Shown one piece after another: positions 41,781 through 52,219 of a stretch of DNA of 64,000 nucleotides. The translations under genes and the position numbers were made by a program. This DNA comes from Aliidiomarina celeris (lineage in GTDB: Bacteria > Pseudomonadota > Gammaproteobacteria > Enterobacterales > Alteromonadaceae): NCBI RefSeq assembly GCF_003316875.1, contig NZ_QMIL01000001.1, positions 558,001 to 622,000 on the forward strand, given 5' to 3'. Numbering within the stretch: the first letter of the stretch is position 1; each line of letters begins with the position of its first letter. The notes beneath the pieces were generated by a model. That model searched no databases, was not told the origin of the DNA, and was given only the letters and a program-made list of their open reading frames with translations.

Positions 41781-43271
41781 ATGGAATGGTCGACACCACT
41801 CATTATTTTTTTAGCAAGCAGCGCGGTTGCCGCTGCGATTATCGGCTATCTTACTGGTTGGGGGCTGACCAACCAGAAAAAGCATGCGGTTGAGCGGTTA
41901 CTTAGCAGTGCTCAGGCTCAGCTGCAAAGCACCACAAGCCAGCTGAGCGAGCAACGCCAGCTAACCGAGCTGCGCGAAAGTATGATCGAGCAGCTGCAAA
42001 CCCAGCTTAACCAACTCAAAATTGAGCACGAACGGCTGGAAACCACGTTAGAAAAACGCGAAGAAAACTATCAGCAGCAGCTTGCTCAACTGAAAGACGC
42101 GCGCGAGTCTTTAACCAAAGACTTTGAAAATATCGCCAATAAAATTTTTGAAGAAAAAGGCAAAACCTTTACTTCAACCAGCAAAGACAGTATCGACGTA
42201 TTACTAAAACCGTTTCGTGAACAAATTGAAGGCTTCCAGAAGCGCATTAACGAAGTTCACACCGACTCGGTTCGCAGTACCAGTACCCTCTCCGCTGAAA
42301 TTAAAAAGGTTATGGATATTGGCCTTGCCATGAGTCAAGAAGCGAATAACCTCACCTCTGCATTGAAAGGCGACTCTCAGCAACGTGGCGCTTGGGGCGA
42401 GGCACAGCTCGAACGCACACTCGAAATGAGCGGCTTAGTTGAAGAAGCACATTACGAAAAACAAACCCAATTTACCGATGCGGAAGGCAAACGCCGTATT
42501 ACCGACTACCTCGTAAAGCTGCCTGATCAGAAACACATTATTATCGACAGTAAAGTTTCGCTTGTCGCATACGATCGTGCGGTGTCGGCCAACTCACCCG
42601 AAGAATATAATGTCGCTATGGCTGAGCACGTAAAAGCGGTACGCGCTCACATTGATGATCTCTCCAAAAAGGATTACACCAATCTTATTGGTATGCGCAG
42701 CCCAAGCTTTGTGCTGATGTTTATGCCGATTGAGCCGGCCTATATTGAAGCCTTAAAAAACAATAAAGACCTGTTTGAATACGGCTACAAAAAGAACATT
42801 GTTCTGGTGTCGCATACTACTCTTATTCCGATTTTGCGCACGGTGTCGAATTTATGGATGATGGAGCGCAGTAACTCCGAAGCCCGCGAGATCAGCGAAA
42901 GCGCTGCGGAAATTTTTAACCAAGTCTGTATTGTCGCCGAACGTCTGCAAAAACTCGGCAATACACTCAACACTGTCGGCACACATTACAACAGCACGGT
43001 AACTGCCTTGGCCGGTCAGCAAGGTTTGCATGGTAAGGTTTCACGCTTTAAAGATCTCTCGTCAAAAGTATCCAAGTCGTTACCTGACTTGCAACCAAGC
43101 TATACGGACTTTGAATCAGAGCGACTCTCGCTTATTGTTGAACCCATAGAGGAGCCCGTTGAAGGGGCCAACAGCGCACTGAGCGATCAAACCTCAACTG
43201 AAGCGAGTAAAGACAAAGAGTCCGGACCGACAGCCTCGGACTCCAGTTCTAATGCGAAAATAGAAGACTAG
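41781..43271 (+). CDS. rmuC: DNA recombination protein RmuC
   Basis: A 496-residue protein. It has one N-terminal membrane helix ([23 protein letters not shown]), a coiled coil of about 75 residues rich in Gln and Glu, and the RmuC nuclease-like domain ([49 protein letters not shown], whose D-x-K resembles a restriction-endonuclease fold; [13 protein letters not shown]). RmuC limits inversions at short repeats in E. coli. The C-terminal 50 residues are acidic and low in complexity. It ends 4 bases inside the convergent wrbA gene. Confidence 0.95.
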   Translation: MEWSTPLIIFLASSAVAAAIIGYLTGWGLTNQKKHAVERLLSSAQAQLQSTTSQLSEQRQLTELRESMIEQLQTQLNQLKIEHERLETTLEKREENYQQQLAQLKDARESLTKDFENIANKIFEEKGKTFTSTSKDSIDVLLKPFREQIEGFQKRINEVHTDSVRSTSTLSAEIKKVMDIGLAMSQEANNLTSALKGDSQQRGAWGEAQLERTLEMSGLVEEAHYEKQTQFTDAEGKRRITDYLVKLPDQKHIIIDSKVSLVAYDRAVSANSPEEYNVAMAEHVKAVRAHIDDLSKKDYTNLIGMRSPSFVLMFMPIEPAYIEALKNNKDLFEYGYKKNIVLVSHTTLIPILRTVSNLWMMERSNSEAREISESAAEIFNQVCIVAERLQKLGNTLNTVGTHYNSTVTALAGQQGLHGKVSRFKDLSSKVSKSLPDLQPSYTDFESERLSLIVEPIEEPVEGANSALSDQTSTEASKDKESGPTASDSSSNAKIED

Positions 43272-43867
43272 GCCACCAGCTTTTTGGCAATTTTCGCGAT
43301 ATGTTCACCCTGAAAACGGGCTCCATCGAGCTCGTTCTCCGACGGTTGCCGTGAGCCGTCGCCATTGGCCAGTGTAGAGGCACCATACGGCGAACCACCG
43401 GTAATCTCGTCCATGCGCATTTGGCCCTGAAAGCTATACGGTAAACCCACCACAACAAAACCAAGGTGTAACAGCACCGTATGGAAATTTAACAATGTAC
43501 TTTCTTGGCCACCGTGCTGCACGGCGGTGGAGGTAAACACCCCGCCAACCTTGCCCACTAAGTCGCCGTTCGCCCACAAGGCGCCGCATTGGTCGAGAAA
43601 GTTCTTCATTTGCGAGGCCATCATTCCGAAGCGTGTGGGAGTACCGAAAACTACAGCGTCGTATTGCGTCAGATCGTCAGGCTTTGCTATCGGTGCTGAC
43701 TGTTCGAGTTTATATCCTGAACTTTGCGCCACTTCAGTTGGCACCAATTCAGGCACACGCAGAATATCAACGTCGGCGCCACCATTGCGCGCGCCTTCCG
43801 CAACGGCTTGCGCCATTTGCTCAATATGACCATAACTTGAGTAATAGAGAACCAATACCTTTGCCAT
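43268..43867 (-). CDS. wrbA: NAD(P)H:quinone oxidoreductase WrbA
   Basis: A 199-residue flavodoxin-fold enzyme that reduces quinones by two electrons with FMN. The FMN phosphate loop [19 protein letters not shown] is at the start. [22 protein letters not shown] and [17 protein letters not shown] are the WrbA-specific loops, and [33 protein letters not shown] is the C-terminal mark. The length is typical. Its stop overlaps the rmuC stop region, with the two genes converging. Confidence 0.96.
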   Translation of the reverse strand: MAKVLVLYYSSYGHIEQMAQAVAEGARNGGADVDILRVPELVPTEVAQSSGYKLEQSAPIAKPDDLTQYDAVVFGTPTRFGMMASQMKNFLDQCGALWANGDLVGKVGGVFTSTAVQHGGQESTLLNFHTVLLHLGFVVVGLPYSFQGQMRMDEITGGSPYGASTLANGDGSRQPSENELDGARFQGEHIAKIAKKLVA

Positions 43868-43911
43868 AACATCTCCTCGCTATTGTGTTAATTAAGCCTG
43901 CGGTGTGTTGT

Positions 43912-45039
43912 TCAGGCTTTATCAGCAGAGAGTACCAAAGCCGTTCGCAGGCGGCTACTGCCATAACCAAAGGCCCGTAAGAAAGTTTCGCAGGGTACCG
44001 GCAAATACTGTCGTTCAGTTTGCGTTTGCCAGGGTAAAAGATCGTCGTCTGGGTCGTTAATGTATACGAACTCTTCGTCGGCTGCGGTTACCACCACCCA
44101 GTGAGGCGCTTTCGTTTGGTCAAACTGATAGGTACTAATGAGAGTAATAACCACACAGCCTTCTGCGAGGTGCGCGCGCAGTTGTTCCAAACTGTAGTCT
44201 TCAATATGAACGGCTACACCGCTTTGTGCCAAGGCATGAATGTCTGCGTTCTGAATGCGCTCCATTACCTTTCGCTTCGCCTCATTGCGCACGCTGTCCA
44301 GCATAACGGGGCCACTTTGGCTCACCCACAGCTCAACATTTAAACCGCGTTTGTGCGCGGCGCGCGCCAGACCATGCGGGCCACAACCGCCATGGCCCGA
44401 GGTCATGTAAATGGTGGTGGCCTCACGCCAAATTTCAAGCTCTTCAAACTCTGGGTGCGGTACCGGGTGGCCAAAATGCGCCAATGCCATTAACAAACTG
44501 GCCGGCCCACACGTAAATTCTGTGCTTTGGGTTAAATAAGGCACAAGTTGCGGCACGTCCGAGGAGTCGAAAAAATGCAACTGCTTTTGCAACACCAGCG
44601 CGTCGGAGGCATCGTCGAAATAAGCCGCCTTCAAACCAAGCTGTTTGTATCCTCGCCCGCTACAAAAGGCGAGTGACCCATTATCATTGGCGTTCACTTC
44701 TAAGCGTAAAAACAAAGAATACGTGTTACGGGCATGATTCTCTACATAAGCCATAAGTTCTGAACCTAAGCCCTGCCCTTGCCAGTCTGGGTCAATAGCA
44801 AGCGAATACAAACGCGCAAGCCGAGTTGCTTTACGATACAGCAAAATAGCGTAGCCAACGCACAGCCAGCCCTGCGGTTGGGCAACTTCAAGCACAACGC
44901 ATTGCCCCTGTTCATGGTCAATAAAACGCCGAAAGCTGCGCCGGCTTAAGGCGTCATAAGGGGCACTGCGTTGATTAATCGAAAGCAAAGCGTTCAGATG
45001 TGTTCGATGGGCTGGAATAATGCGTCGGGTGGAGCTCAT
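43912..45039 (-). CDS. GNAT acetyltransferase-C39-like peptidase fusion
   Basis: A 375-residue two-domain protein. Residues about 1-150 form a GNAT domain (the acetyl-CoA loop DPDWQGQGLGSELM and LRLEVNANDNGSLAFCSGRGYKQLG). Residues about 165-370 form a papain-like C39 peptidase domain with Cys in QSTEFTCGPASLLMAL, His in KAPHWVVVTAADEEFVYINDPDDD and the following Asp. The fusion is known in marine gammaproteobacteria, often beside an ATP-grasp ligase, absent here. It may process and acetylate peptides, but no activity is proven. The frame is open 46 codons upstream; the Met at 45039 matches the usual GNAT start, though a Met at 45072 is possible. Confidence 0.8.
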   Translation of the reverse strand: MSSTRRIIPAHRTHLNALLSINQRSAPYDALSRRSFRRFIDHEQGQCVVLEVAQPQGWLCVGYAILLYRKATRLARLYSLAIDPDWQGQGLGSELMAYVENHARNTYSLFLRLEVNANDNGSLAFCSGRGYKQLGLKAAYFDDASDALVLQKQLHFFDSSDVPQLVPYLTQSTEFTCGPASLLMALAHFGHPVPHPEFEELEIWREATTIYMTSGHGGCGPHGLARAAHKRGLNVELWVSQSGPVMLDSVRNEAKRKVMERIQNADIHALAQSGVAVHIEDYSLEQLRAHLAEGCVVITLISTYQFDQTKAPHWVVVTAADEEFVYINDPDDDLLPWQTQTERQYLPVPCETFLRAFGYGSSRLRTALVLSADKA

Positions 45040-45207
45040 AGGTCGGCCTGTAACCGAGAAAAACACATGCATTTGACGCCAATTCAGAAGGCTTAGCAAG
45101 AGCCCTACAAAAAAATATTTCAGTTTCCGTTCAAGGAAGCGCCCGCTGCTGTTAAAATACGCACCCAACCTGGCCACCTAGCCCTACAGAAAAACTGAGG
45201 AACTCTC

Positions 45208-46248
45208 GTGAGCGAACAAAAACAGTCGTTAAGCTATAAAGATGCGGGCGTTGATATCGACGCAGGGAATGCATTGGTTGAGCGTATTAAGCACGTAACA
45301 CGCCGCACTCATCGGCCCGAAGTAATGGGTAATATTGGCGGTTTTGGTGCCTTATGCGAAATTCCTGAGGGATACAAGCAACCTGTTTTAGTATCGGGCA
45401 CCGACGGGGTGGGTACTAAATTAAGACTCGCTATCGACCTCAAGCAACACAGCGGTGTGGGTATCGACCTCGTGGCCATGTGCGTTAACGATTTAATTGT
45501 TCAAGGCGCGGAACCCTTATTTTTCCTCGACTACTACGCAACCGGCAAACTCAATGTCGACGTTGCCGCTGAGGTTGTAGCAGGCATTGGCGAAGGTTGC
45601 GTGCAAGCCGGTTGTGCATTAATTGGTGGCGAAACCGCGGAAATGCCTGGTATGTATGAAGGCGATGACTACGATTTAGCCGGCTTCTGCGTAGGCGTAG
45701 TGGAAAAAGCCGACATTATTGACGGTACTAAGGTTACCGCTGGCGACGCCCTCATTGGGGTCGCTTCGAGCGGTCCTCACTCAAATGGGTATTCGCTTAT
45801 TCGTAAAGTACTCGAGGTGAGCGGCGCTGATCTCAATGAACAACTCAACGGCAAACCACTGTCGGAGCATTTAATGGCCCCGACTAAAATTTACGTGAAA
45901 TCTGTACTGGAACTCATTAAAGCGCTACCGGTGCACGCGATTTCTCACATTACCGGCGGCGGCTTCCAAGAAAATATTCCGCGTGTACTCCCAGCCGGAA
46001 CCAAAGCGGTGGTTGAGCGCAACAGTTGGCAATGGCCTGCTGTGTTCGGTTGGTTACAAGAGCAAGGTAACATTGCTCGCGACGAAATGTTCCGCACCTT
46101 CAACTGTGGTGTCGGCTTAGTGATTGCAGTTCCCGCTGAGCAAGCAGAAGCAGCAGTTAAGCTACTCAATAACGCTGGCGAAAGCGCGTGGGTACTCGGC
46201 AAAGTGGCCGACAAAGCCGATCATGAAGCGCGGGTGGAATTTATTTAA
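45208..46248 (+). CDS. purM: Phosphoribosylformylglycinamidine cyclo-ligase
   Basis: PurM closes the imidazole ring of AIR in purine synthesis using ATP. It is 346 residues, the standard length. Motifs include [20 protein letters not shown] at the start, [60 protein letters not shown] and [15 protein letters not shown]. The start codon is GTG, 7 bases after GAGGA. Its stop overlaps the purN start as TAATG, so purMN is translated together. A TAAAAT at 45153-45158 could be its -10 box. Confidence 0.98.
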   Translation: MSEQKQSLSYKDAGVDIDAGNALVERIKHVTRRTHRPEVMGNIGGFGALCEIPEGYKQPVLVSGTDGVGTKLRLAIDLKQHSGVGIDLVAMCVNDLIVQGAEPLFFLDYYATGKLNVDVAAEVVAGIGEGCVQAGCALIGGETAEMPGMYEGDDYDLAGFCVGVVEKADIIDGTKVTAGDALIGVASSGPHSNGYSLIRKVLEVSGADLNEQLNGKPLSEHLMAPTKIYVKSVLELIKALPVHAISHITGGGFQENIPRVLPAGTKAVVERNSWQWPAVFGWLQEQGNIARDEMFRTFNCGVGLVIAVPAEQAEAAVKLLNNAGESAWVLGKVADKADHEARVEFI

Positions 46249-46898
46249 TGGCGCAAGAAAAACGTATTGTGGTGCTGATTTCCGGATCGGGCACCAACAT
46301 GGTCAATATTGTTGAACAGTGTCAACTTGGTCGTATTCAAGGCTCTGTGGTTGCCGTAATAAGCAATAAAGCGTCGGCGGCAGGGCTGGAAAAAGCAACG
46401 CAATTTGGTATTGCCACGGCTGTCGTTGCACATCAAGACTATAGCGATCGCAACGACTACGACCGTGCGCTGGGTGACTGTGTAGCGTCGTTTAACCCCG
46501 ACGTGGTGGTATTAGCAGGCTTCATGCGCATTCTTGGTTCTGAGTTTGTCCGCCGCTTTACCGGCAAGGCCTTAAATATTCACCCGTCTTTATTACCCAA
46601 ATACAAGGGGTTACATACCCACCAACGGGCGTTGGAAAACGGTGATTCAGAACACGGCGTAAGTGTTCACTTTGTTACCGAAGAGCTCGACGGCGGCCCT
46701 GTTATTTTGCAAGCCAAAGTACCGGTATTTGCAGGAGATACAGTTGACGACTTGCAAGCACGCGTGCATGAGCAGGAATATCGAATTTACCCGCTGGTGG
46801 TAAATTGGCTTTGTAGCGAGCGGTTAACGCTCACCGTACAAGGCGCAGTGCTAGACAACAACTTACTTGGCCAAGCAGGCTATGCCGCCGACGACTAA
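46248..46898 (+). CDS. purN: Phosphoribosylglycinamide formyltransferase
   Basis: PurN transfers the formyl group from 10-formyl-tetrahydrofolate to GAR in purine synthesis. It has 216 residues. ISGSGTNMVNIVEQ binds the phosphate, LAGFMRILGSEFV and NIHPSLLPKYKGLHTHQRAL contain the catalytic Asn-His region, and HGVSVHFVTEELDGGPVILQAKVPV includes the catalytic Asp. It is coupled to purM and followed by a bidirectional terminator. Confidence 0.97.
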   Translation: MAQEKRIVVLISGSGTNMVNIVEQCQLGRIQGSVVAVISNKASAAGLEKATQFGIATAVVAHQDYSDRNDYDRALGDCVASFNPDVVVLAGFMRILGSEFVRRFTGKALNIHPSLLPKYKGLHTHQRALENGDSEHGVSVHFVTEELDGGPVILQAKVPVFAGDTVDDLQARVHEQEYRIYPLVVNWLCSERLTLTVQGAVLDNNLLGQAGYAADD

Positions 46899-46918
46899 CA
46901 TCGGCGGGCTTAAAATCG

Positions 46919-46950
46919 AAAGGCATAGAACATACGTTCTGTGCCTTTTT
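46919..46950. terminator. Bidirectional terminator between purN and DUF3108 gene
   Basis: AAAGGCAtAGAAC and GTTCTgTGCCTTT form a 13-base stem with one mismatch and a 4-base loop, flanked by TTTTT on the plus strand and A-rich sequence on the other side. It is 20 bases past purN and 3 bases from the end of the convergent gene. Confidence 0.88.
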
Positions 46951-46952
46951 AC

Positions 46953-47798
46953 TTAATCTCGGTCTAACTGCTTCAAAACAAGCCGGGCTTGTTCCTTTCC
47001 TTCCTTAATTTGCTGCATTTGCACCAAGGTGTAGTTGTGCATGGGTGCAAACCAAAAGTAAGTTTCCCGCCGATCGGTTTCGCGTACGCGTTTTACCCGA
47101 ATGGTTTCCATTTCGCCCACGGGTAATCGCAGCACTTCCGAGCTTTCGCGCTCAAATTCATAACGCCGATTACGCCCATCGTCGTCTATAAGTTCATACG
47201 CCCAGCTTGACTCGTTACCAGCCACATCAATTTGCAGTTGATGCAATACCGCGTTCGAGTCGAGCAATTGCTCCCGCCACTCCGCTTCAACTGGATCGCC
47301 GCCACGCGAAAGCAACGTTTGCTCGGCATAATTGAAGGTTACAAAATAGTCTTGGTTCGAGCCTGTTCCTTCACGGCGATAGGTAAATTCCAGTGGTTGC
47401 ACTTGGTCGCCCTGCAAACGAAACACCGTGTCTTGATAGCGCCGATCGGACAAAAACAAAAAGCTCGCTTCTGTTGTTGTTTGATAACGCCAAAGCCCTT
47501 CGTCGCTCACACTAAGCGTGCGCGACGCTGTGCCATGCTCACGCCCGCGGCGCATTAGCAAATACTGCGCGTTATACGGTTGCGTGAGCGCTTCCGCGCG
47601 GCATCTTTCGTTCTGCATAGGCACCTGTGATTGTGATTGCTCCGTCGACTGTATTGGCTGCTGTGCCAATGCGAAACTCGCGACACTCATGGCGACCCCG
47701 CCCAAGCAAATTGCGGCACCAAGCTTTAACAGCGGCTTGCCAAATGTGCGGCTACGCCTTGCAAATCGCGGCTTCCATTCTTGATAGAGCATCATCAT
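46953..47798 (-). CDS. DUF3108 periplasmic protein
   Basis: A 281-residue exported protein. The N-terminus has a basic stretch, a hydrophobic segment (LGAAICLGGVAMSVASFALA) and probable cleavage before QQPIQS. The mature part is beta-rich: YNAQYLLMRRGREHGTASRTLSV, YQTTTEASFLFLSDRRYQDTVF, LEFTYRREGTGSNQDYFVTFNY and VKRVRETDRRETYFWFAPMHNYTLVQMQQIKEG, all typical of DUF3108. Function is not known. Three successive ATGs stand at the start and AAGG precedes them; 47798 is the first. Confidence 0.8.
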   Translation of the reverse strand: MMMLYQEWKPRFARRSRTFGKPLLKLGAAICLGGVAMSVASFALAQQPIQSTEQSQSQVPMQNERCRAEALTQPYNAQYLLMRRGREHGTASRTLSVSDEGLWRYQTTTEASFLFLSDRRYQDTVFRLQGDQVQPLEFTYRREGTGSNQDYFVTFNYAEQTLLSRGGDPVEAEWREQLLDSNAVLHQLQIDVAGNESSWAYELIDDDGRNRRYEFERESSEVLRLPVGEMETIRVKRVRETDRRETYFWFAPMHNYTLVQMQQIKEGKEQARLVLKQLDRD

Positions 47799-47826
47799 TA
47801 ACCTTCTCTCATCCGTATTAGCGTAG

Positions 47827-47848
47827 TACGTATACTTTTTAATACGTA
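47827..47848. promoter_or_regulatory. Inverted repeat with TACGTAT arms
   Basis: TACGTAT and ATACGTA face each other across 8 T-rich bases, 29 bases before the DUF3108 ATG and well upstream of fadE. The arrangement suits a dimeric regulator, perhaps of the DUF3108 gene. No specific factor is assigned. Confidence 0.35.
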
Positions 47849-47933
47849 TTACAGTGACATAAGACCCCTAAAATAGACACCAGTTCAACCAAGAAACTTG
47901 CAAATTTAGTGCAATTGTTCTAACGTGTGAAAT

Positions 47934-47950
47934 AACTGGTCAGACCTCAA
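47934..47950 (+). promoter_or_regulatory. FadR-type operator upstream of fadE
   Basis: AACTGGTCAGACCTCAA closely follows the E. coli FadR consensus (AGCTGGTCCGACNTGTT): the core TGGTCnGAC is exact. It ends 16 bases before the fadE ATG, where repression would be easy. TTGCAA at 47899 with a weak -10 17 bases later could be the promoter, placing the site just after the start point. FadR represses beta-oxidation genes until long acyl-CoA is present. Confidence 0.55.
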
Positions 47951-47966
47951 ATTTAGGAGTAAAGCA

Positions 47967-50408
47967 ATGAGCGTCGTTCTCTGGTGTATCGCAACCCTAC
48001 TTGTATTGGGTGCACTTATTTATCATCGCGTGTCATTACTGACATTTACTGCAGGCACTGCTGTTATGTTGGCCATTGGCACCAGCTTTGGTGTATTTGC
48101 TTGGGTTCCGTGGGTAATTGCCGGCGTAATTTTATTACCCTTGGTGCTTAGCCCGGTTCGCAAAGCGCTATTAACCGCGCCTATTCTAAAGGTATTCCGC
48201 AAAATCATGCCGGAAATGTCAGAAACCGAACGTGACGCAATTGAAGCCGGCACAGTTTGGTGGGACGGCGAGGTTTTTCGGGGTAGCCCAGACTGGAAAA
48301 AGCTCCACACCATTCCTGCTCCACGCCTAACCGAAGAGGAACAAGCCTTTCTCGACGGTCCATGCGAAGAAGTTTGCAAAATGATGGACGATTGGGAAGC
48401 GACACATGAGCTTGCAGATATGTCGGCAGAAGTGTGGCAGTACCTAAAAGACAAAAAATTCTTCGCCATGATTATTAAGAAAGAATATGGCGGTTTAGAA
48501 TTTTCAGCCTATGCGCAGTCTCGCGTGCTACAGAAACTGGCTGGTCATTCAACCATTTTAGCTAGTACTGTAGGGGTTCCGAACTCTTTGGGTCCAGGTG
48601 AACTGTTACAACACTACGGCACCGAAGAGCAGAAGAATCATTATCTGCCACGTTTAGCCAATGGTGACGAAATTCCATGTTTTGCCTTAACCAGCCCCGA
48701 AGCAGGTTCAGACGCAGGTGCCATTCCAGACACAGGCGTAATTTGTAAAGGCGAATGGGAAGGCAAAGAAATTATTGGTATTAAACTGAACTTCAACAAG
48801 CGCTACATTACGCTTGCGCCTATCGCTACAGTTGTCGGTTTAGCCTTCAAATTATACGACCCAGAAAAATTAATTGGCGACAAAGAAGAGCTTGGTATTA
48901 CTGCGGCATTGTTACCGCGCGACACCAAAGGCATGGACATCGGTCGTCGTCACTTCCCATTGAATGTGCCTTTCCACAATGGTCCTATTCGCGGTAAAGA
49001 CGTATTTATTCCCCTCGACTACATTATTGGTGGCCAAAAAATGGCCGGCAAAGGCTGGCGCATGCTGGTTGAATGTTTGTCGGTTGGTCGTGCCATTACC
49101 CTACCTTCAAACAGTGCAGGTGGCGCTAAGTCTATTGCACTGGCAACCGGTGCCTATTCGCGTATTCGCCGCCAGTTCAAATTGCCAATCGGTAAAATGG
49201 AAGGTGTTGAAGAAGCCATGGCGCGCATTGGCGGTAACGCTTACCTTATGGACGCGGTAACCAAAATGTCCACGCAAGGTATCGACTTAGGTGAGAAGCC
49301 TTCGGTTATTTCAGCTATTGCCAAATACCACATGACTGAGAAGCTTCGTTTAGTAATGAACGACGCTATGGACATTCATGGCGGTAAAGGCATTTGCTTG
49401 GGCCCAAACAACTATTTAGGCCGTGGTTACCAAGGTACACCTATTGCGATTACAGTTGAGGGTGCCAACATTCTTACCCGCAACATGATGATTTATGGAC
49501 AAGGCGCAATTCGTTGCCATCCTTTCGTGTTAGAAGAAATGGAATCGGCCCACTTGGAGAACGGTAAAGAAGGTTTACGTCGGTTCGATAAAGCCTTGTT
49601 TGGTCATATTGGTTTTGTATTCAGCAACTTCTTGCGCTCTTGGTTCTACGGTTTGGGTGGCTACCATTTCGTAAGCACTCCAGCGAAAGACAGCACGGCG
49701 AAGTACTACAAACAAATGACACGCTTTAGTAACAACTTAGCGTTATTGTCAGACGTCGCTATGGGTGTTTACGGTGGCGAACTTAAGCGTAAAGAGCGCG
49801 TTTCTGCTCGTTTAGGTGACATGTTAAGCTACCTCTACATTGGCTCTGCGGTAATGAAGCGCTTCGAAGACGAAGGCCGTCGTAAAGAAGACCTACCTTT
49901 CGTGCATTGGGCAATGCAAGACACCTTGTTCAAGCTGCAAGAAAGCCAGCGTGCGCTACTCGAAAACTTTGCGCCGGTTGGTGGCTTCATGAAGCTGATC
50001 ATGTTCCCGTTCGGTCGCTTCGTAAAAGCACCTTCAGACAAGCTTGATCACAAAATCTCGCGCTTACTGATGGAGCCTAGCGACGTGCGTACGCGTTTAG
50101 GTGAAGGGCAATTTGTTGCACCGGAAGGGCCGTTTGGCTACCTCGAAACCGTGTTGAAAGACATTATTGCTGCGGAACCATTGCATGCGAAAGTTGTGAA
50201 GGCTGCGGGTGATCGTATGCCGTTTATCTTCCTCGACAAGGTAGCCGCCAAAGGCAAAGAACTGGGTGTGCTTAATGACGAAGAAGTGGCGCTGCTTGAA
50301 CGTGCGGAAGCTGGCCGTTTGCGCGTTATTAATGTCGACGACTTCGACCATGAGTATCTGCTTGCAGGTGCAAAAGGTAAAGACGAAGCTGCACGCGACG
50401 CTGCATAA
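47967..50408 (+). CDS. fadE: Acyl-CoA dehydrogenase FadE
   Basis: FadE oxidises acyl-CoA to trans-2-enoyl-CoA in the first step of beta-oxidation. It has 813 residues, as in E. coli FadE (814). Two or three N-terminal membrane helices are followed by the dehydrogenase domain: [27 protein letters not shown], the FAD-binding [64 protein letters not shown] near the flavin and catalytic Glu, and a long C-terminal helical extension. AGGAG precedes the ATG. The operator for FadR stands directly upstream and an intrinsic terminator follows. Confidence 0.97.
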   Translation: MSVVLWCIATLLVLGALIYHRVSLLTFTAGTAVMLAIGTSFGVFAWVPWVIAGVILLPLVLSPVRKALLTAPILKVFRKIMPEMSETERDAIEAGTVWWDGEVFRGSPDWKKLHTIPAPRLTEEEQAFLDGPCEEVCKMMDDWEATHELADMSAEVWQYLKDKKFFAMIIKKEYGGLEFSAYAQSRVLQKLAGHSTILASTVGVPNSLGPGELLQHYGTEEQKNHYLPRLANGDEIPCFALTSPEAGSDAGAIPDTGVICKGEWEGKEIIGIKLNFNKRYITLAPIATVVGLAFKLYDPEKLIGDKEELGITAALLPRDTKGMDIGRRHFPLNVPFHNGPIRGKDVFIPLDYIIGGQKMAGKGWRMLVECLSVGRAITLPSNSAGGAKSIALATGAYSRIRRQFKLPIGKMEGVEEAMARIGGNAYLMDAVTKMSTQGIDLGEKPSVISAIAKYHMTEKLRLVMNDAMDIHGGKGICLGPNNYLGRGYQGTPIAITVEGANILTRNMMIYGQGAIRCHPFVLEEMESAHLENGKEGLRRFDKALFGHIGFVFSNFLRSWFYGLGGYHFVSTPAKDSTAKYYKQMTRFSNNLALLSDVAMGVYGGELKRKERVSARLGDMLSYLYIGSAVMKRFEDEGRRKEDLPFVHWAMQDTLFKLQESQRALLENFAPVGGFMKLIMFPFGRFVKAPSDKLDHKISRLLMEPSDVRTRLGEGQFVAPEGPFGYLETVLKDIIAAEPLHAKVVKAAGDRMPFIFLDKVAAKGKELGVLNDEEVALLERAEAGRLRVINVDDFDHEYLLAGAKGKDEAARDAA

Positions 50409-50460
50409 GCGTTGGCGTTGCCTCTGCGCGCGGCACTGCCGCGCGATAGTTCAAAACAAA

Positions 50461-50486
50461 AACCCGTTCCAAGGAACGGGTTTTTT
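50461..50486 (+). terminator. Intrinsic terminator of fadE
   Basis: AACCCGTTCC and GGAACGGG(TT) form an 8-10 base stem with a 2-base loop and a run of six to eight T. A second GC-rich hairpin (GCGCGGC/GCCGCGC) stands between it and the stop, at about 50427-50445. Confidence 0.88.
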
Positions 50487-50508
50487 ATGTGCTGTAAAGC
50501 AGGCGCTG

Positions 50509-51078
50509 TTACGTTGCTTGATTGTCGAGTTGTTCACGCTCTTTGCGTGATTGTTCCGACAGCTCCGTTAAGCTTTGCTGCCAACTGGCAACCCACTCCG
50601 GCAGCTCCGGCGATACAAGATTGGCGTGTCCAGTTCCTGCTAACAACTCCGCGGGTGTCATACCGCCCTTCTTTTTGCTCCAAAACATACCACGAATAAC
50701 AACAATGGCCGCTAAGCGGTCGTGCTGGTCTAAAATCCGATGCTCCAAGTACGCCCATTTTTCATTCCAGCCCAATAAGCGAGTTTCGATATAAAACCGA
50801 TCGAAAGCCTTCAATTGGCGGATAAAGCGTGCAGTTGCGTCGCCAATAACCGGAATACAGCCTTCTTTTCGTGCAACTTGAAAACAGCCTGTACGAATAA
50901 ACCAGTCCATGCGGCCCAAGTCGGCAAAGGTTAAATAGCGACCATTATTCACATGAAAGTTCAGGTCAAGATCATGAGGCATTACTCGCGAGCGCACCCG
51001 CAAGGTGTCAAGCGGCTCGCAACGCGGAACGCGCGAGCGCTTCACTAAAATCCATAGTAACCGCCCAAGCAAACTCAT
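50509..51078 (-). CDS. Hotdog-fold thioesterase (THEM6-like)
   Basis: A 189-residue protein. RVMPHDLDLNFHVNNGRYLTFADLGRMDWFIRTG is the opening of a 4-hydroxybenzoyl-CoA-type thioesterase hotdog, with the Asp/Asn-x-His motif, and RFIRQLKAFDRFYIETRLLGWNEKWAYLEHRIL completes the fold. A short N-terminal segment (MSLLGRLLWILVKRSRVP) is hydrophobic and may tether it to the membrane. It overlaps the end of the upstream dioxygenase gene by 4 bases (ATGA). The acyl substrate is unknown. Confidence 0.8.
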   Translation of the reverse strand: MSLLGRLLWILVKRSRVPRCEPLDTLRVRSRVMPHDLDLNFHVNNGRYLTFADLGRMDWFIRTGCFQVARKEGCIPVIGDATARFIRQLKAFDRFYIETRLLGWNEKWAYLEHRILDQHDRLAAIVVIRGMFWSKKKGGMTPAELLAGTGHANLVSPELPEWVASWQQSLTELSEQSRKEREQLDNQAT

Positions 51079-52007
51079 TTAATTAAACCAATTTCGCGTA
51101 AGCGCTCCATCAGGTAGTCGTCTGCTGTAATCGCCGGCTCTTTTTTCGGATTCTCTTCGCTTACACAGCTGTCTAATGCGTCTATCACCACATCTGGATT
51201 GAAATGCAAAAAGAACGGAATGGAGTAACGGCTTTTCTTATTGTGTGGTGCTGGTGGGTTCACTACTCGGTGCGTTGTCGACGGCAACACGCCATTCGTT
51301 AAGCGTTGCAGCATATCGCCCACATTACAAATAATAGCGCCTTCCAGAATAGTGACCGGAATCCACGTACCACTTTTCGACAACACTTCTAAGCCCGGCT
51401 CACGAGAGCCGACTAAAAGCGTAATCACGTTGATGTCTTCATGCGCCGCCGCACGAACGGAAGGCGTACCTTCTTCTACAATGGGCGGGTAATGCAATGG
51501 CCGTAATATGGAGTTGCCATGGTTGGTTTTATTCTGAAAATAGTCGCGTGGCTGCTTTAAATACACTGCAATGGCTTCTAGAACACGGCTGCCCAGGGCG
51601 TCTAATGCATTAAACAATTCAACCATGTGGGTTTTAAAGTCGGGTAACTCAGCCGGCCAAATATTAGACGTTAACTGCGGATGAGCCGCACTTCCTTCAA
51701 CTTCACGGCCTACATGCCAAAACTCTTTTAAATCCACATGCTTTGCGTCTTTTGCTATTTCTGTACCAAACGGCGTATAACCGCGCGCACCGCCACCACC
51801 AGGAATGTGATATTGCTTCTTCACCGCTTCCGGGAGTTCGAATAAGCGGGCGGTTGTGTCGAGCGCTTGTAAAATCTGCTCTTTCGGAATCCCATGGTTG
51901 GTTAACGCAACGAAGCCATTGCCTTCATAACCCTCGCCAAGCGTTTTCACAAATTGGTCGAAATCGTTTTGGTATAAACCAACGTCTACATGTGGAATTG
52001 AGCTCAT
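51075..52007 (-). CDS. Isopenicillin N synthase-family 2-oxoglutarate/Fe(II) dioxygenase
   Basis: A 310-residue cytoplasmic oxygenase. The iron site is HED in AAHEDINVITLL, with the distal His in TTHRVVNP, and the 2-oxoglutarate arginine follows in SRYSIPFF. LPSTTHRVVNPPAPHNKKSRYSIPFFLHFNPD is the family's terminal motif, and YHIPGGGGARGYTPFGTE its substrate loop. Relatives include plant hormone oxidases and bacterial ethylene-forming enzymes; the substrate here is unknown. It is translationally coupled to the following thioesterase. Confidence 0.87.
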   Translation of the reverse strand: MSSIPHVDVGLYQNDFDQFVKTLGEGYEGNGFVALTNHGIPKEQILQALDTTARLFELPEAVKKQYHIPGGGGARGYTPFGTEIAKDAKHVDLKEFWHVGREVEGSAAHPQLTSNIWPAELPDFKTHMVELFNALDALGSRVLEAIAVYLKQPRDYFQNKTNHGNSILRPLHYPPIVEEGTPSVRAAAHEDINVITLLVGSREPGLEVLSKSGTWIPVTILEGAIICNVGDMLQRLTNGVLPSTTHRVVNPPAPHNKKSRYSIPFFLHFNPDVVIDALDSCVSEENPKKEPAITADDYLMERLREIGLIK

Positions 52008-52219
52008 CTGTTACTGCCTTAAATTAGTCTAGAGTACTGTGCGATCCTATACGCAGCGCCCATCTGAAACAAGAACGAAAGGCGCTATTGAGCGGTTTTT
52101 TAGTACAGTTTGCAAAATGCATGATAAACTTCTAATACAATCATTTATTTGCGCCAGTTCGGTGACCGCAAGTTCGGCCAGTGAACGCGCTAATTCACGC
52201 CACTAAGAGCGGATCAAAA

